Source: Microbacterium testaceum StLB037 (GTDB taxonomy: Bacteria; Actinomycetota; Actinomycetes; Actinomycetales; Microbacteriaceae). Taken from it: a DNA stretch of 64,000 bases. Under the pieces are notes generated by a model. That model searched no databases and was not told where the DNA came from. It saw only the letters and a list, made by a program, of their open reading frames with translations. The position numbers were made by a program, and so were the translations under genes. The stretch lies in NCBI RefSeq assembly GCF_000202635.1, contig NC_015125.1:1736001-1800000 (forward strand), in the 5' to 3' direction. Shown here piece by piece: positions 10,722 through 19,350 of the stretch; within the stretch, counting starts at the first letter, position 1, and the number at the start of each line of letters is the position of its first letter.

Positions 10722-11239
10722 GGGTTACCGCCGCCAAGGATGGGTCGCAGGTCCATATTCGGCTGAAAGTCCTGGCGGTAGTTGGCATACCCGTCGACGG
10801 CGTGACGTTCGATTTGATAGAACGTCGAGTCCGTAGCCACCCCGATATCAACGATGTTGCGCTCAGAATTCACCTGTGCATTAATCCATGCTCGGTTAAA
10901 GTTCTCGTCGATCGTGTCCATCACTTTCTTGGTCGCGCTCTGCAGAGGCGACCCTTCCGGAGCGTTTTCCCAAAGATGTTCCAGGGGTTTATGAATCGGG
11001 CCCGGCGTGCCCCGATACCAGCCGAGTCCGTTGGCCTCGGCGTACGGAGTGACTCGGCCATCCATCCAGCGTCCTATTGCCACACCTGACGCGCCGGGAT
11101 TTGCTGTCCGCAGATTCATCAGCCAGCGAGCACCGTAGGTCCCTGCCGTCCCGCCAGCTGCCCCGAGGAGAGCACCGGACCCCGCGCCGCTCGCAGCTGC
11201 CCCCAACGCTCCGAGCGGTGTGTGCGGTCCCGGGCCAGA
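10718..11239 (-). pseudogene. Displaced Rhs C-terminal toxin tip without N-terminal body
   Basis: About 173 codons encode a module that starts SGPGPHTPLGALGAAA, matching TGPGPHTVAGTLGAAG in the pre-tip region of the intact Rhs protein, and continues into a tip with GRWMDGRVTPYAEANG and NRAWINAQVN followed by IVDIG. These match GRSMKYRVEPYAIDNG and VNKKWINYQM with LVDIG in the intact protein's tip. No start codon with a ribosome site precedes it, and the YD-repeat piece upstream is in another frame, so it is probably silent. It could be exchanged into the intact gene by recombination through the shared pre-tip sequence. Confidence 0.7.
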
Positions 11240-11816
11240 GGTGCGACGCCCGGTGGGTGCAGTGTGGGGTCCGCAGCGCCAGCCGGGTGCGTGGGTCGCG
11301 ACGGATCTCGGTGACCCGGCGCCCGTCGACTGAGAGACCGGATGCCAGCCCCGCAGCGTCATACGTCCACTCGGTGGTGACGCCGTCCGGCGCCGTCTGG
11401 GCGATCTGGCGACCGGCTGCGTCATACGCGGCGGTGGTGACCCGACCGAGCGGGTCGGTCTGCGCCGCGACCTGGTCGAGGTCGGTGTACGTGCGCGTCG
11501 TCACCGCGCCGAGGGGGTCGGTGATCGACACCAGGCGCCCTCGGTCGTCGTAGGCGTAGCGGGTGGCTCCGCCGATGCCGTTGGTCGCCGCGATGAGCTG
11601 TCTCGCGGCGTCGTAGGACAACCGACGGATGCCGTAACGCGGGTCCTGCGAGAACGTCAGGCACCCGGCTCGGTCGTAGCCCAGGCGTGTCACGTCGGCG
11701 CCGGGGTGTCGAGGCGGACGATGCGCCCGACCGCGTTGCAGACGGTGTCGGCGCGCCCTCCGGTCTGCGCGACACGCGCGACCGTGCGAGCCGGCGTCGT
11801 ACTCGGGCGTCGTTCG
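11240..11816 (-). pseudogene. Frameshifted fragment of Rhs YD repeats
   Basis: The minus strand encodes a piece of YD repeats closely similar to residues of the intact Rhs gene encoded around 14716-15245 (for example RYAYDDRGRLVSITDPLGAV against RYAYDERGRVVSITDPAGGV). It needs at least two frame changes to read through, near 11795 and near 11700, and is joined out of frame to the displaced tip near 11240-11260. It begins abruptly near 11816. It is therefore a decayed partial duplicate of the rhs body that links the displaced tip to homology with the main gene. Confidence 0.75.
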
Positions 11817-11839
11817 CATGGATGGCTGCGACGGGCTTC

Positions 11840-12247
11840 TCAACCGAACATTTCTTTGCTGCGTTTGCGTTGGATGCCTCTTAGGTCCTGCTCGGTTTGC
11901 GGCCACTCGTCAGGACCGAACTTTCTCTCTATATCCAAAAGTCGAGTTCGCACAAACTCCGCGTACTCAGGACTTAGAATCGACGTTCCCAGGCGCTCTC
12001 CGGTGAGAAGCCGGTAGACAAGATCGATCGAGTACCAGTCTTTCTCTTTCTGCGAGGTCGGCGGTCGGAGGTCGAGGAATAGCTGATCTCGTTCTTTTAT
12101 GAAGCGAAAGTGGAGTCCATCCGAAACAAACACGACGACGGAATCACCTCCGTTCGCCGCAGTCTCCATCGTTTCGACTACCTTGTATCGATCGGCGTTC
12201 AAAAGAAAAGGCATGTAGTTCGTGATGAACGAGCTGATCTGGTCCAT
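11840..12247 (-). CDS. Hypothetical protein, candidate orphan immunity
   Basis: A 135-residue soluble protein with the features of small immunity proteins: mixed alpha/beta, DGLHFRFIKERDQLFLDLRP followed by YSIDLVYRLLTGE. I do not recognise a named family. It lies between the immunity gene of the intact Rhs protein and the rhs fragment, with no toxin tip of its own directly upstream. The ATG at 12247 is preferred because a GTG ten codons earlier falls inside the hairpin at 12272-12294. GC content is visibly lower than in neighbouring housekeeping genes. Confidence 0.6.
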   Translation of the reverse strand: MDQISSFITNYMPFLLNADRYKVVETMETAANGGDSVVVFVSDGLHFRFIKERDQLFLDLRPPTSQKEKDWYSIDLVYRLLTGERLGTSILSPEYAEFVRTRLLDIERKFGPDEWPQTEQDLRGIQRKRSKEMFG

Positions 12248-12271
12248 CGGTGTCAACCGTTCGGGTGCAAG

Positions 12272-12294
12272 GACCACTGGTTTACCCAGTGGTC
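12272..12294. other. Short perfect hairpin in the toxin-tip region
   Basis: GACCACTGG and CCAGTGGTC form a 9-pair stem with a 5-base loop. On the plus strand it is followed by ATTTTTG, like an intrinsic terminator, but all genes here are on the minus strand. It may insulate the locus from antisense transcription, or mark a cassette boundary. Confidence 0.5.
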
Positions 12295-12357
12295 ATTTTT
12301 GTCGGTCAGGTTTCAGCTCATCTTCGAGATGCGAACCCTCGCGCATCTCGCCTCTGG

Positions 12358-12618
12358 CTAGTCGTCCATGGGAGCGGCGAATGGAAAGCCCACCCATCGT
12401 GGGTCGTTGGCGTCAGCGAGCCGCCCGGCAAGTGTCAGGCACATCTGAAAGTCAGTACCGCCGCCCGGACAGCGTTTAGTCAGGCCGTCGAAGTCGACGA
12501 TGGAGTTGGGTGGAAAATCTTCTTTGATCTCAAACCGACGTCGTCGAAATCGTAACGGCAGCCACCGAGGGCCCTCGGGGGGTGCGTACCTGAATTTGAC
12601 TATTTCGATGTCTGGCAT
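12358..12618 (-). CDS. Candidate immunity protein of the intact Rhs toxin
   Basis: An 86-residue soluble protein without signal peptide, beginning MPDIEIVKFRYAPPEGPRW. Its ATG lies 32 bases after the Rhs stop on the same strand, the standard place for an immunity gene. Family not recognised. Its last residues (DPRWVGFPFAAPMDD) resemble those of the candidate immunity protein at 10422-10721. The immunity role follows from genetic context and not from a recognised domain. Confidence 0.62.
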   Translation of the reverse strand: MPDIEIVKFRYAPPEGPRWLPLRFRRRRFEIKEDFPPNSIVDFDGLTKRCPGGGTDFQMCLTLAGRLADANDPRWVGFPFAAPMDD

Positions 12619-12650
12619 GTGTGGCCTCAGTTCTTATTACGTATCTGGCG

Positions 12651-15600
12651 TCACGTCAAGTTCCACGATGACTGGATGTCCTGCGAGTATCCGCCATAAC
12701 CCGAAACCTGCTCCAACTCCATCGAATAGTAGGGGCTGTGATCAAGCGGGGGCACCCCGGGAGGGCGGAGCGCGGGGTCAGGTGCGCCGATATCGACAAG
12801 ACCCTTTCCCTGCATCATTTGGTAATTGATCCACTTCTTGTTGACCCACACGTTGACGCTCTCGTTGAGGTCGTGTCCCAGGAGTTTCTCTCCCGTGTTG
12901 AAGAGAGGCTTCGGCAGGGCCTCGTAGTAGCCGTACCCGTTATCAATGGCATATGGCTCGACGCGGTATTTCATGGATCGCCCCATGGCCATGACGTCGG
13001 CGGACGGGTTGTGTGTGATGAGTCCCATGAGCTTGTCGCTCACGGCGTGACCCGCGGCACCTCCAGCGCCGCCGAGCACCGTTCCTGCCAGTGCCCCGCC
13101 TCCTGCCGCGCCGAGTGTTCCCGCCACCGTGTGGGGGCCGGGACCGGTGAGATAGCTGTATGTGTTCATCACGCCGCCGCTGACACCACCTGACGCAGCC
13201 CCCGCGGTGATGGCCGCCTTCGCGCCCGTCAGTCCGGCGCGAGCGGCCACGCCCGCGCCCCCGAACGCGCCGAGCGCGCCGCTGAGCGCGACCTCGCCCC
13301 AGTTGACCTCGCCCGTGGTGGCCTTCTGGATGATGGTGTCGGCACCGGCGCCGATGAGCATGGCCCCCACCGGGCCGCCGACTCCGGTGGCCATCATGAC
13401 GCCGCCGGCGATGACCATGGCGCCGCCGGCGACGTACTCCCAGTTGTCGTTCCACCATTCGCCGATGGCGTTGCCGGCGGTGGCGAGGGCGCCCTGGTGG
13501 GCGTTGGCGTAGGCGGTGAGTTGTTCGTCGGTGACGGGTTGGAGGCCGAGGGGATCGGTGGCGTGGAGGGGGTCGTTGCCGGCGAAGGAGTACGGGTTTG
13601 CTGACCACGCGGCGCCGGCGGGGGCGGTGATGGGGTCGGTGCTGAGGAATCCGCGGGTGGTGGGGTCGTAGGCGCGGGCGCCCATCCACTCGAGCCCCGC
13701 GACCTCGAGGCCGCCGGCGGGGCTGATGGCGACGGCTCCCCCGCCGAGGGCGTGCGCGGCGGTGAGAGCTTCCCAGGGGTCGTCGGTTCCGGTGGTACGG
13801 GTGCCGCGCCATCCGCCGGTGCTCCAGGTGTCGCCGATGCCGGTGATCGCGCCGGGGGCGTGGAACACGTCCGTGTCGCCGACGGTGAGCGGGGTGGCGG
13901 CGTAGGAACCGGCATCCCAGGTCAGGGGGGTCCCGTCGACCTCGGCGAGCTCACCGAGGGCGTTCACGCGCAGCTCGGTGCGACGCTGTCCTCCGTCGGG
14001 GCTGTGCGTGGTGATGGCGTGGATCCAGCCGCGGTCATCCCACGCGTACTGCGTCGACCCGGCGGGGGTGGTTTCGCGGGTGCGGCGCCCCTGTGCGTCG
14101 TAGGCGTAGGTCGTGTCGCCGTCGGGCGCGGTGAGGGTGAGGAGTTGCCCGGCGGCGTCGTACGCGAACGCCCGCTCGACATCGTCACGGGTTTCGCGGA
14201 TGAGGCGCCCGGCGGTGTCGTACTGCCAGGCGTTGGTGTGCGTGTCGCTGACGGCGGTGAGGAGTTGCCCGGCGTCGTCGTGGGTGTACCGGGTGGTGCC
14301 GTCGGGTCCGTCGATGGCGGTGATGCGGCCGTCTTCGTCACGGGTGATGCGGGTGAGGGTGGCGCCGTCGGCGTCGGTGCGGGTGTGCGCCACAGGGAAC
14401 CCGTCGGCGTACTCCCATGTCTGCAGGCTGTCGCCGGCGCGGGCTTCCAGGATCCGCCCGAACGCATCGCGGGTGTAGTGCACCGCCCCCAGACGCGAGT
14501 GGTCGATGCGGGTGAGGTGCCCGGCGGCATCCCTCGTGTAATCGACCGTCACCCCGTCGGCAGTGATCAGGCGGGTGCGAGCACCGTCGGCGTCGTACTC
14601 CCAGCGGGTCGAGCGACCGTCGCTCGTGCTCTCGGCCAGACGGTCCAGGCGCGTGAACCGGAGGGTGTGCGTGGTCGGCTCGGCCGTGGTGTGATCGACG
14701 ATCGTCGCCGTGCGGGCACGCGCGTCGCGACGGATCTCCGTCACGACCCGCCCGTTCACGCTCAGCCCGGATTCGAGGCCCGCGTCGTCGTACGACCACT
14801 CCGTCACGGTCCCGTCGGGGCCGGTCTGCCGGATCTGACGACCCGCCGCGTCGTAGTCCGCGGTGGTCACCCGGCCCAGCGGGTCGGTCTGCGAGGCGAC
14901 CTTGTCGAGATGCGTGTAGGTGCGGGTGGTGACCCCGCCAGCGGGATCGGTGATCGACACCACCCGCCCGCGCTCGTCATATGCGTACCGGGTCACCCCG
15001 CCGATGCCGTTCGTCGCGGCGACGAGCTGACCGGCAGGGTCGTAGGAGAAGCGACGGATGCCGAAGCGCGCATCCTGCGCGAAGATCGGGCGCCCCACCT
15101 TGTCATAACCGAATCGGGCAACACCCGCGCCGGGGACGTACTCGCGTACCACCCGTCCAGCCAGGTCGTACTCGATCTCGGCACGCTCTCCCGTGGGGAG
15201 GACGCGGGCGATCACGCGGGAATCGGCGTCGTACTCCAACGCCGTTCGAGCCCCCGTCGGGTCGACGGCGGCAACCGGGCGCCCGCACGAGTCGTAGTCA
15301 TACCGGGTCGTACGGCCGGCCGGGGTCGTTATGGCGGTGACGCGTCCCGCGCGATCGCGTTCGAGGCGTGTGAGGCCGCCATCCGCGTTCAGCACCTCCA
15401 CCGGACGACCACAGGGGTCGTAGGTGATCAGCGACGCGTCGTCTGCGGCATCCTGGATCTTCTCCGGACGACCGTAGCTGTCGTACCGGACCGAGGTCTC
15501 CTCGAATGCGGTCTGCACCGTCATGGTCGTGTCTGAGCGGGACGCCTCCGCCGACACACCGGTCGGATCCGTCGTGCGCGCCAGTTCGCCGACCGCGTCG

Positions 15601-18098
15601 TACTCGCGGGTCCAGACCCCGCCGGCGGGGTCGGTAATTGCCCTCAAGCGCGAGAGGGCGTCGTGGGTGAAGCCCCAGGCGGCACCGTCCGGGAGGGTGA
15701 CGCCGGTGACGTTGCCGAAGGCGTCGAACGATCGGTCGATGCGACGCCCGAGCGGGTCAGTCGTGCCGGTCAGGCTCCCGTGGGGGCCGTATTCCAGCTC
15801 CGTGCGCGCACCCAGCGGATCGATGACCGCGGTCACGACCCCGCCGGCACCGTACTCGTACCGCCAAACGGAACCGTCCGGACCTTCCCGCGAGGCGAGG
15901 CTTCCCGCGTCGGTGTAGACGTACCGCGTGACCGCGCCGAGGGGGGTGATCGCTTGGGTGACCCGGCCCGTGGCGTCGCGGACGAGCTTCGCGACCGCCC
16001 CGTCCGCGTTCCGCGTCGCGACCAATTCGCCGTGGGCGTCGTAGTCGAAGCGGACGACGACACCCTCGGGGTCTTCGACCCGGCGGAGGAGCCCGGCGGC
16101 CCAGTCGAGTTCGGTGACGCCCCCGCCGGGGTCGGTGACCCGGGACGGGTTCCGCTCCAGGTCGTTGGGGTAGTCGTAGGTGACGATGCCGCCGCCGGCG
16201 GTGACGACGGTGGTGACGCGGTCGTGGTCGTCGTACCCGTAGGTGATGTCGGCGCCGTCGGGGGTGACGGTGCGGGTTCTGCGGCCGCGGGTGTCGTAGG
16301 CGTGGACGGTGATGCGTCCCTCGCGGTCGGTGACGGAGACGAGGTTCCCGTTCGGGTCGTACGCCATCGACTGACGGTTGCCGTCGGTGTCGATGATCCC
16401 GACGAGGCGGCCCTTGCGGTCGGCGATCCACGTGTTCGCGTTCGACCCGTCGGCGTCGGCGACCTCGGTGACGCGGCCGGAGAGGTAGGTGAAGCGGGTG
16501 TGACGACCGAACTCCGTGACCTGCTCCCGCACCCGACCTTGCACGTCGTACACGTTCGTGCACTCGATCACCCCGGCAGCCGAGACCACCTGGTCGATGA
16601 GGTCGTCCTCGTTCCACCGGTACGTCCGCGTCCCCGCCGGACCCGTTACCGCGCTCAGGCGGCGGTCCTCGTCGTACAGGTACTCCACGCGGCGACCGTC
16701 GGAGGAGGTGACGGATGCCACGAGCCCGTCGACGTAGTCGACGTCCACGCGGCGGTCACGGGAGTGCTCCAGGGCGATGATCGCGCCCGCGGCATCCCGG
16801 ACGACGGTGACGACGTTGCCTGCCCCGTGGCCTGCGCCGAGCCAGTCGCCGCCGGTGGTGAACGCCCACCACGCCCCGGTGTTGTCGGTCACCAGCAACC
16901 CGTCCGGCCCGATGAGACCCCGCGCGGCAAACTCGGCAGCACGGACACGGTTCAGCCAGTAGTTCTCCCCCGTCGCCCGTGCCCAGTCGCGCCCGTCACG
17001 GCCGAAGACGATCTGTCGCCCGTCCGCCATCACGAACCGGGCATCATCGTCCGACAGCAGCAGGGCCGTGTCGAGGATCGAGGACCAGCCGAGACCGAAC
17101 ACCCCGTCCCCGTCGTTCAGGGAGTTGTACATCCGCGTCAGCGACAGCAGGCCCGTCGCCGCGGGGAACGGGAGGTCGTTCTCCGGCTCCAAGAAGTTCC
17201 CGGTGGCGGAGTTGACGGGGTCGTTCACGAACCCCGTGGTCGGTGCCCCACCCCACGCGGTCGGGGGGTCGATCACCAGATCCTGACGCGTCGCGGACAC
17301 CCCCGCCGCCGCCAAAGACGCCGCCAACGCGGCATCCGACACCGTCCCGATCCCCCCGTTCGTGCCAGCGTCCTCGAACGCCTGCGCGATCGTGTTCGCC
17401 CACGCCGTGTCATTCGCATTCGCGTCGAGCCAGGCGCGGAAGCCCGCGACCACGGGACTTACGTCGATCCCGCCGAAGTCGCACGTCGACATGAAATCGC
17501 TCGTCCACTCCGAGAGTCGACCCGGGTGCGCCGAGAGTCCCGCGTCCAGCTCGGCGTTGCCGTTGGCGAAGGTACGCAGGTTCTCGGGCCGCGCCGAGGA
17601 CGTCCCGCCCCCGCCGCCGCCGCTGCCCGGTGCGGGCGTCTGGCGGACGGAGGGCGTCAGCGCGGTCGACTGGAACACCGGCGGGCTGATCTCGCCCGCG
17701 GTGGGCGGCGGCTCCTCGCCGAAGATGTCGTCCCACGTGGCATCCAGCCAGTTCGACCGCCGCGCCTCGACACGGTCGCGCCACTCGCGCGCCCGCTTCC
17801 GGCGGGCGTTCTCCTCGCGCGCCGCGTCGCTGAGACGCCCCATGAAGGACGCCACGTCGCGCAGCCGGTACACCAGCTCGCGGGCATCGCCGGCGGCGAT
17901 GTCGGCGTTCGCGTTGAACAGTTCGGAGAAGTACCCCTGGAAATCGGTCCGCGCTGTCGCGGCGTACGAGATCCGCGAGGCGGTTTGATCCTCGATGGAA
18001 TTCGCGGCCGCGTTCGCGGCCGACGCGACGGCATCCGCCGCCGGAAAGTCGTACGTCAGATCGGGTGCCCCATACACCTCGAGATCGACATCAGTCAT
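12651..18098 (-). CDS. Rhs/YD-repeat polymorphic toxin, 1815 aa
   Basis: The N-terminal 130 residues are helical, without a signal peptide, and resemble the WXG/LXG-type heads of toxins exported by type VII systems. A DUF6531-like segment (FVNDPVNSATGNFLEPENDL) lies near 290, followed by some twenty YD repeats (about 400-1450), then the Rhs core motif (GFLSTDPI near 1472, NPYSFAGNDPLHATDPLGL near 1503-1518). A glycine/alanine-rich hydrophobic stretch (1530-1700) precedes a variable tip of about 110 residues that starts GRSMKYRVEPYAIDNG and ends SSWNLT. The tip family is not identified; a nuclease is plausible. The YD shell would hold the tip until delivery. The immunity candidate follows at 12358-12618. 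Confidence 0.9.
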   Translation of the reverse strand: MTDVDLEVYGAPDLTYDFPAADAVASAANAAANSIEDQTASRISYAATARTDFQGYFSELFNANADIAAGDARELVYRLRDVASFMGRLSDAAREENARRKRAREWRDRVEARRSNWLDATWDDIFGEEPPPTAGEISPPVFQSTALTPSVRQTPAPGSGGGGGGTSSARPENLRTFANGNAELDAGLSAHPGRLSEWTSDFMSTCDFGGIDVSPVVAGFRAWLDANANDTAWANTIAQAFEDAGTNGGIGTVSDAALAASLAAAGVSATRQDLVIDPPTAWGGAPTTGFVNDPVNSATGNFLEPENDLPFPAATGLLSLTRMYNSLNDGDGVFGLGWSSILDTALLLSDDDARFVMADGRQIVFGRDGRDWARATGENYWLNRVRAAEFAARGLIGPDGLLVTDNTGAWWAFTTGGDWLGAGHGAGNVVTVVRDAAGAIIALEHSRDRRVDVDYVDGLVASVTSSDGRRVEYLYDEDRRLSAVTGPAGTRTYRWNEDDLIDQVVSAAGVIECTNVYDVQGRVREQVTEFGRHTRFTYLSGRVTEVADADGSNANTWIADRKGRLVGIIDTDGNRQSMAYDPNGNLVSVTDREGRITVHAYDTRGRRTRTVTPDGADITYGYDDHDRVTTVVTAGGGIVTYDYPNDLERNPSRVTDPGGGVTELDWAAGLLRRVEDPEGVVVRFDYDAHGELVATRNADGAVAKLVRDATGRVTQAITPLGAVTRYVYTDAGSLASREGPDGSVWRYEYGAGGVVTAVIDPLGARTELEYGPHGSLTGTTDPLGRRIDRSFDAFGNVTGVTLPDGAAWGFTHDALSRLRAITDPAGGVWTREYDAVGELARTTDPTGVSAEASRSDTTMTVQTAFEETSVRYDSYGRPEKIQDAADDASLITYDPCGRPVEVLNADGGLTRLERDRAGRVTAITTPAGRTTRYDYDSCGRPVAAVDPTGARTALEYDADSRVIARVLPTGERAEIEYDLAGRVVREYVPGAGVARFGYDKVGRPIFAQDARFGIRRFSYDPAGQLVAATNGIGGVTRYAYDERGRVVSITDPAGGVTTRTYTHLDKVASQTDPLGRVTTADYDAAGRQIRQTGPDGTVTEWSYDDAGLESGLSVNGRVVTEIRRDARARTATIVDHTTAEPTTHTLRFTRLDRLAESTSDGRSTRWEYDADGARTRLITADGVTVDYTRDAAGHLTRIDHSRLGAVHYTRDAFGRILEARAGDSLQTWEYADGFPVAHTRTDADGATLTRITRDEDGRITAIDGPDGTTRYTHDDAGQLLTAVSDTHTNAWQYDTAGRLIRETRDDVERAFAYDAAGQLLTLTAPDGDTTYAYDAQGRRTRETTPAGSTQYAWDDRGWIHAITTHSPDGGQRRTELRVNALGELAEVDGTPLTWDAGSYAATPLTVGDTDVFHAPGAITGIGDTWSTGGWRGTRTTGTDDPWEALTAAHALGGGAVAISPAGGLEVAGLEWMGARAYDPTTRGFLSTDPITAPAGAAWSANPYSFAGNDPLHATDPLGLQPVTDEQLTAYANAHQGALATAGNAIGEWWNDNWEYVAGGAMVIAGGVMMATGVGGPVGAMLIGAGADTIIQKATTGEVNWGEVALSGALGAFGGAGVAARAGLTGAKAAITAGAASGGVSGGVMNTYSYLTGPGPHTVAGTLGAAGGGALAGTVLGGAGGAAGHAVSDKLMGLITHNPSADVMAMGRSMKYRVEPYAIDNGYGYYEALPKPLFNTGEKLLGHDLNESVNVWVNKKWINYQMMQGKGLVDIGAPDPALRPPGVPPLDHSPYYSMELEQVSGYGGYSQDIQSSWNLT

Positions 18099-18334
18099 CC
18101 GTAAACCCCCAAAGACGACGCGCGGTCACCCACCGACCGCTCACGGCGTGAGAAAGGATAGCTCCCGGGCCTTTCGCGAGCGGAAGACTTGCTTTTGCCC
18201 TCCGTCTGCGCCTAAGAATCGCCTCCTCGGCTGGGGATTGCCGATGAGCCCGACGGCATCCAGGCTCCCCGGAGGTCGGCCGCTCCCCGAGGAATAGACT
18301 GGGTGCCATCGACACCGTTCTTCCGGGATCTTCC

Positions 18335-18970
18335 GTGGCCACTTCCTCTTCTGCGCGCGCCTTCGACGTGCGCCACCTGCAGCTCGCGCGCGCCCTCTTC
18401 GCCGCCATCGCCGCAGCGATGGTCACGTTCTCGTCGGATCACTCCGCGGCCGTCGGCCTCGCGGTGTTCAGCGGCTTCGCCCTCGCCACGGCCCTCGTCT
18501 TCGCGCTCTCGGCCTGGCTCGTCTTCCCCCGCGGACAGCGCGCCACCGTCATCCTGCTCGCGGTCGTCGCGGCGGTGGCGGGCATGGCGGCCAGCGTCCC
18601 GTCCTGGCGCGAGACCGGCTTCTTCTTCGGCATCGTCATCTCGTGGGCGGTCGTGAGCGGTCTCATCGAGGTCATCGCCGCGGTGCGCGATCGCCGGGCC
18701 GGCCGCACGGCCACCGCCCCGCGCGATGGCCTGCTCATCGGCATCCTGACGCTCGTCCTCGCCGTCGTCCTCCTGATCACCAGCCCCCAGTACTCGCTCG
18801 GCTACGCCATCGAGGGCGCGGGCTCGTTCACCCTGACCGGCATCGTCATCGCCGTGGGCCTCTTCGGCGGCTACACGGCGGTCGTCGCGGTCTTCCTGGC
18901 GATCGCGGGCTTCTCGCCCCGCCGCCCCGAGCCGATTCCGGCTGCACCCACCGAGGAGGCCGTGTCGTGA
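18335..18970 (+). CDS. Multi-pass membrane protein, HdeD/DUF308-like
   Basis: A 211-residue integral membrane protein with about six hydrophobic segments (LALFAAIAAAMVTF-type segment first, then VGLAVFSGFALATALVFALS, and others). Organisation and length fit the DUF308/HdeD-like group of unknown function. It starts with GTG; TAGACT at 18294-18299 is a likely -10 element about 36 bases upstream. It overlaps the next gene by 4 bases (GTGA). No enzyme motif is visible. Confidence 0.65.
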   Translation: MATSSSARAFDVRHLQLARALFAAIAAAMVTFSSDHSAAVGLAVFSGFALATALVFALSAWLVFPRGQRATVILLAVVAAVAGMAASVPSWRETGFFFGIVISWAVVSGLIEVIAAVRDRRAGRTATAPRDGLLIGILTLVLAVVLLITSPQYSLGYAIEGAGSFTLTGIVIAVGLFGGYTAVVAVFLAIAGFSPRRPEPIPAAPTEEAVS

Positions 18971-19341
18971 CCGACAAGCCCGCCGCAAAGCCGACCCGCC
19001 GCGACCTGATGAAGCCCGTTCAGCTTCTGGGACTCGCCTTCGGCGCCGCCCTGTTCGCCGGCTTCACCACGCTGATGTCGATGGGCTTCTTCCAGACGCG
19101 GCCGGCCGACGAGATCCAGCGCGCCCTCGTGGTCGGACTCGTCGCGGCCGGGGTGACGTTCATCGTCGTCCTCGTCACCGTCGCCCTTCTCCTGCTCGTC
19201 GTCGATCCCGCCAAGGTCACCACGACCGTCGATCGTCCGCTGCTCCTTCCCCAGGAGACTCCGGATGCCACCGCCCCCGAGGCCGCCGGTACCCCCGAGG
19301 CTCCGCGCTCCGACGACGGCCCCGAGAAGCCTCGCGCCTGA
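18967..19341 (+). CDS. Small membrane protein, two segments
   Basis: A 124-residue protein with two membrane helices (about 17-38 and 54-77) and an acidic, Pro/Ala-rich tail (ETPDATAPEAAGTPEAP) that is probably disordered in the cytoplasm. The GTG start overlaps the stop of the upstream membrane gene by 4 bases, so the two are likely translated together and may act together. No family recognised. Confidence 0.65.
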   Translation: MTDKPAAKPTRRDLMKPVQLLGLAFGAALFAGFTTLMSMGFFQTRPADEIQRALVVGLVAAGVTFIVVLVTVALLLLVVDPAKVTTTVDRPLLLPQETPDATAPEAAGTPEAPRSDDGPEKPRA

Positions 19342-19350
19342 GCCCCCGCG

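Noticed and set aside
12272..12294. Plus-strand intrinsic terminator in the toxin region
   Set aside because: The hairpin with T-run looks right, but no plus-strand gene precedes it; kept only as an unassigned hairpin.
15663..18104. 813-codon open frame on the plus strand opposite the rhs gene
   Set aside because: It is an antisense shadow of the repetitive, GC-rich rhs reading frame; composition is Gly/Arg/Val-rich with no domain, and the minus-strand protein has clear Rhs motifs.
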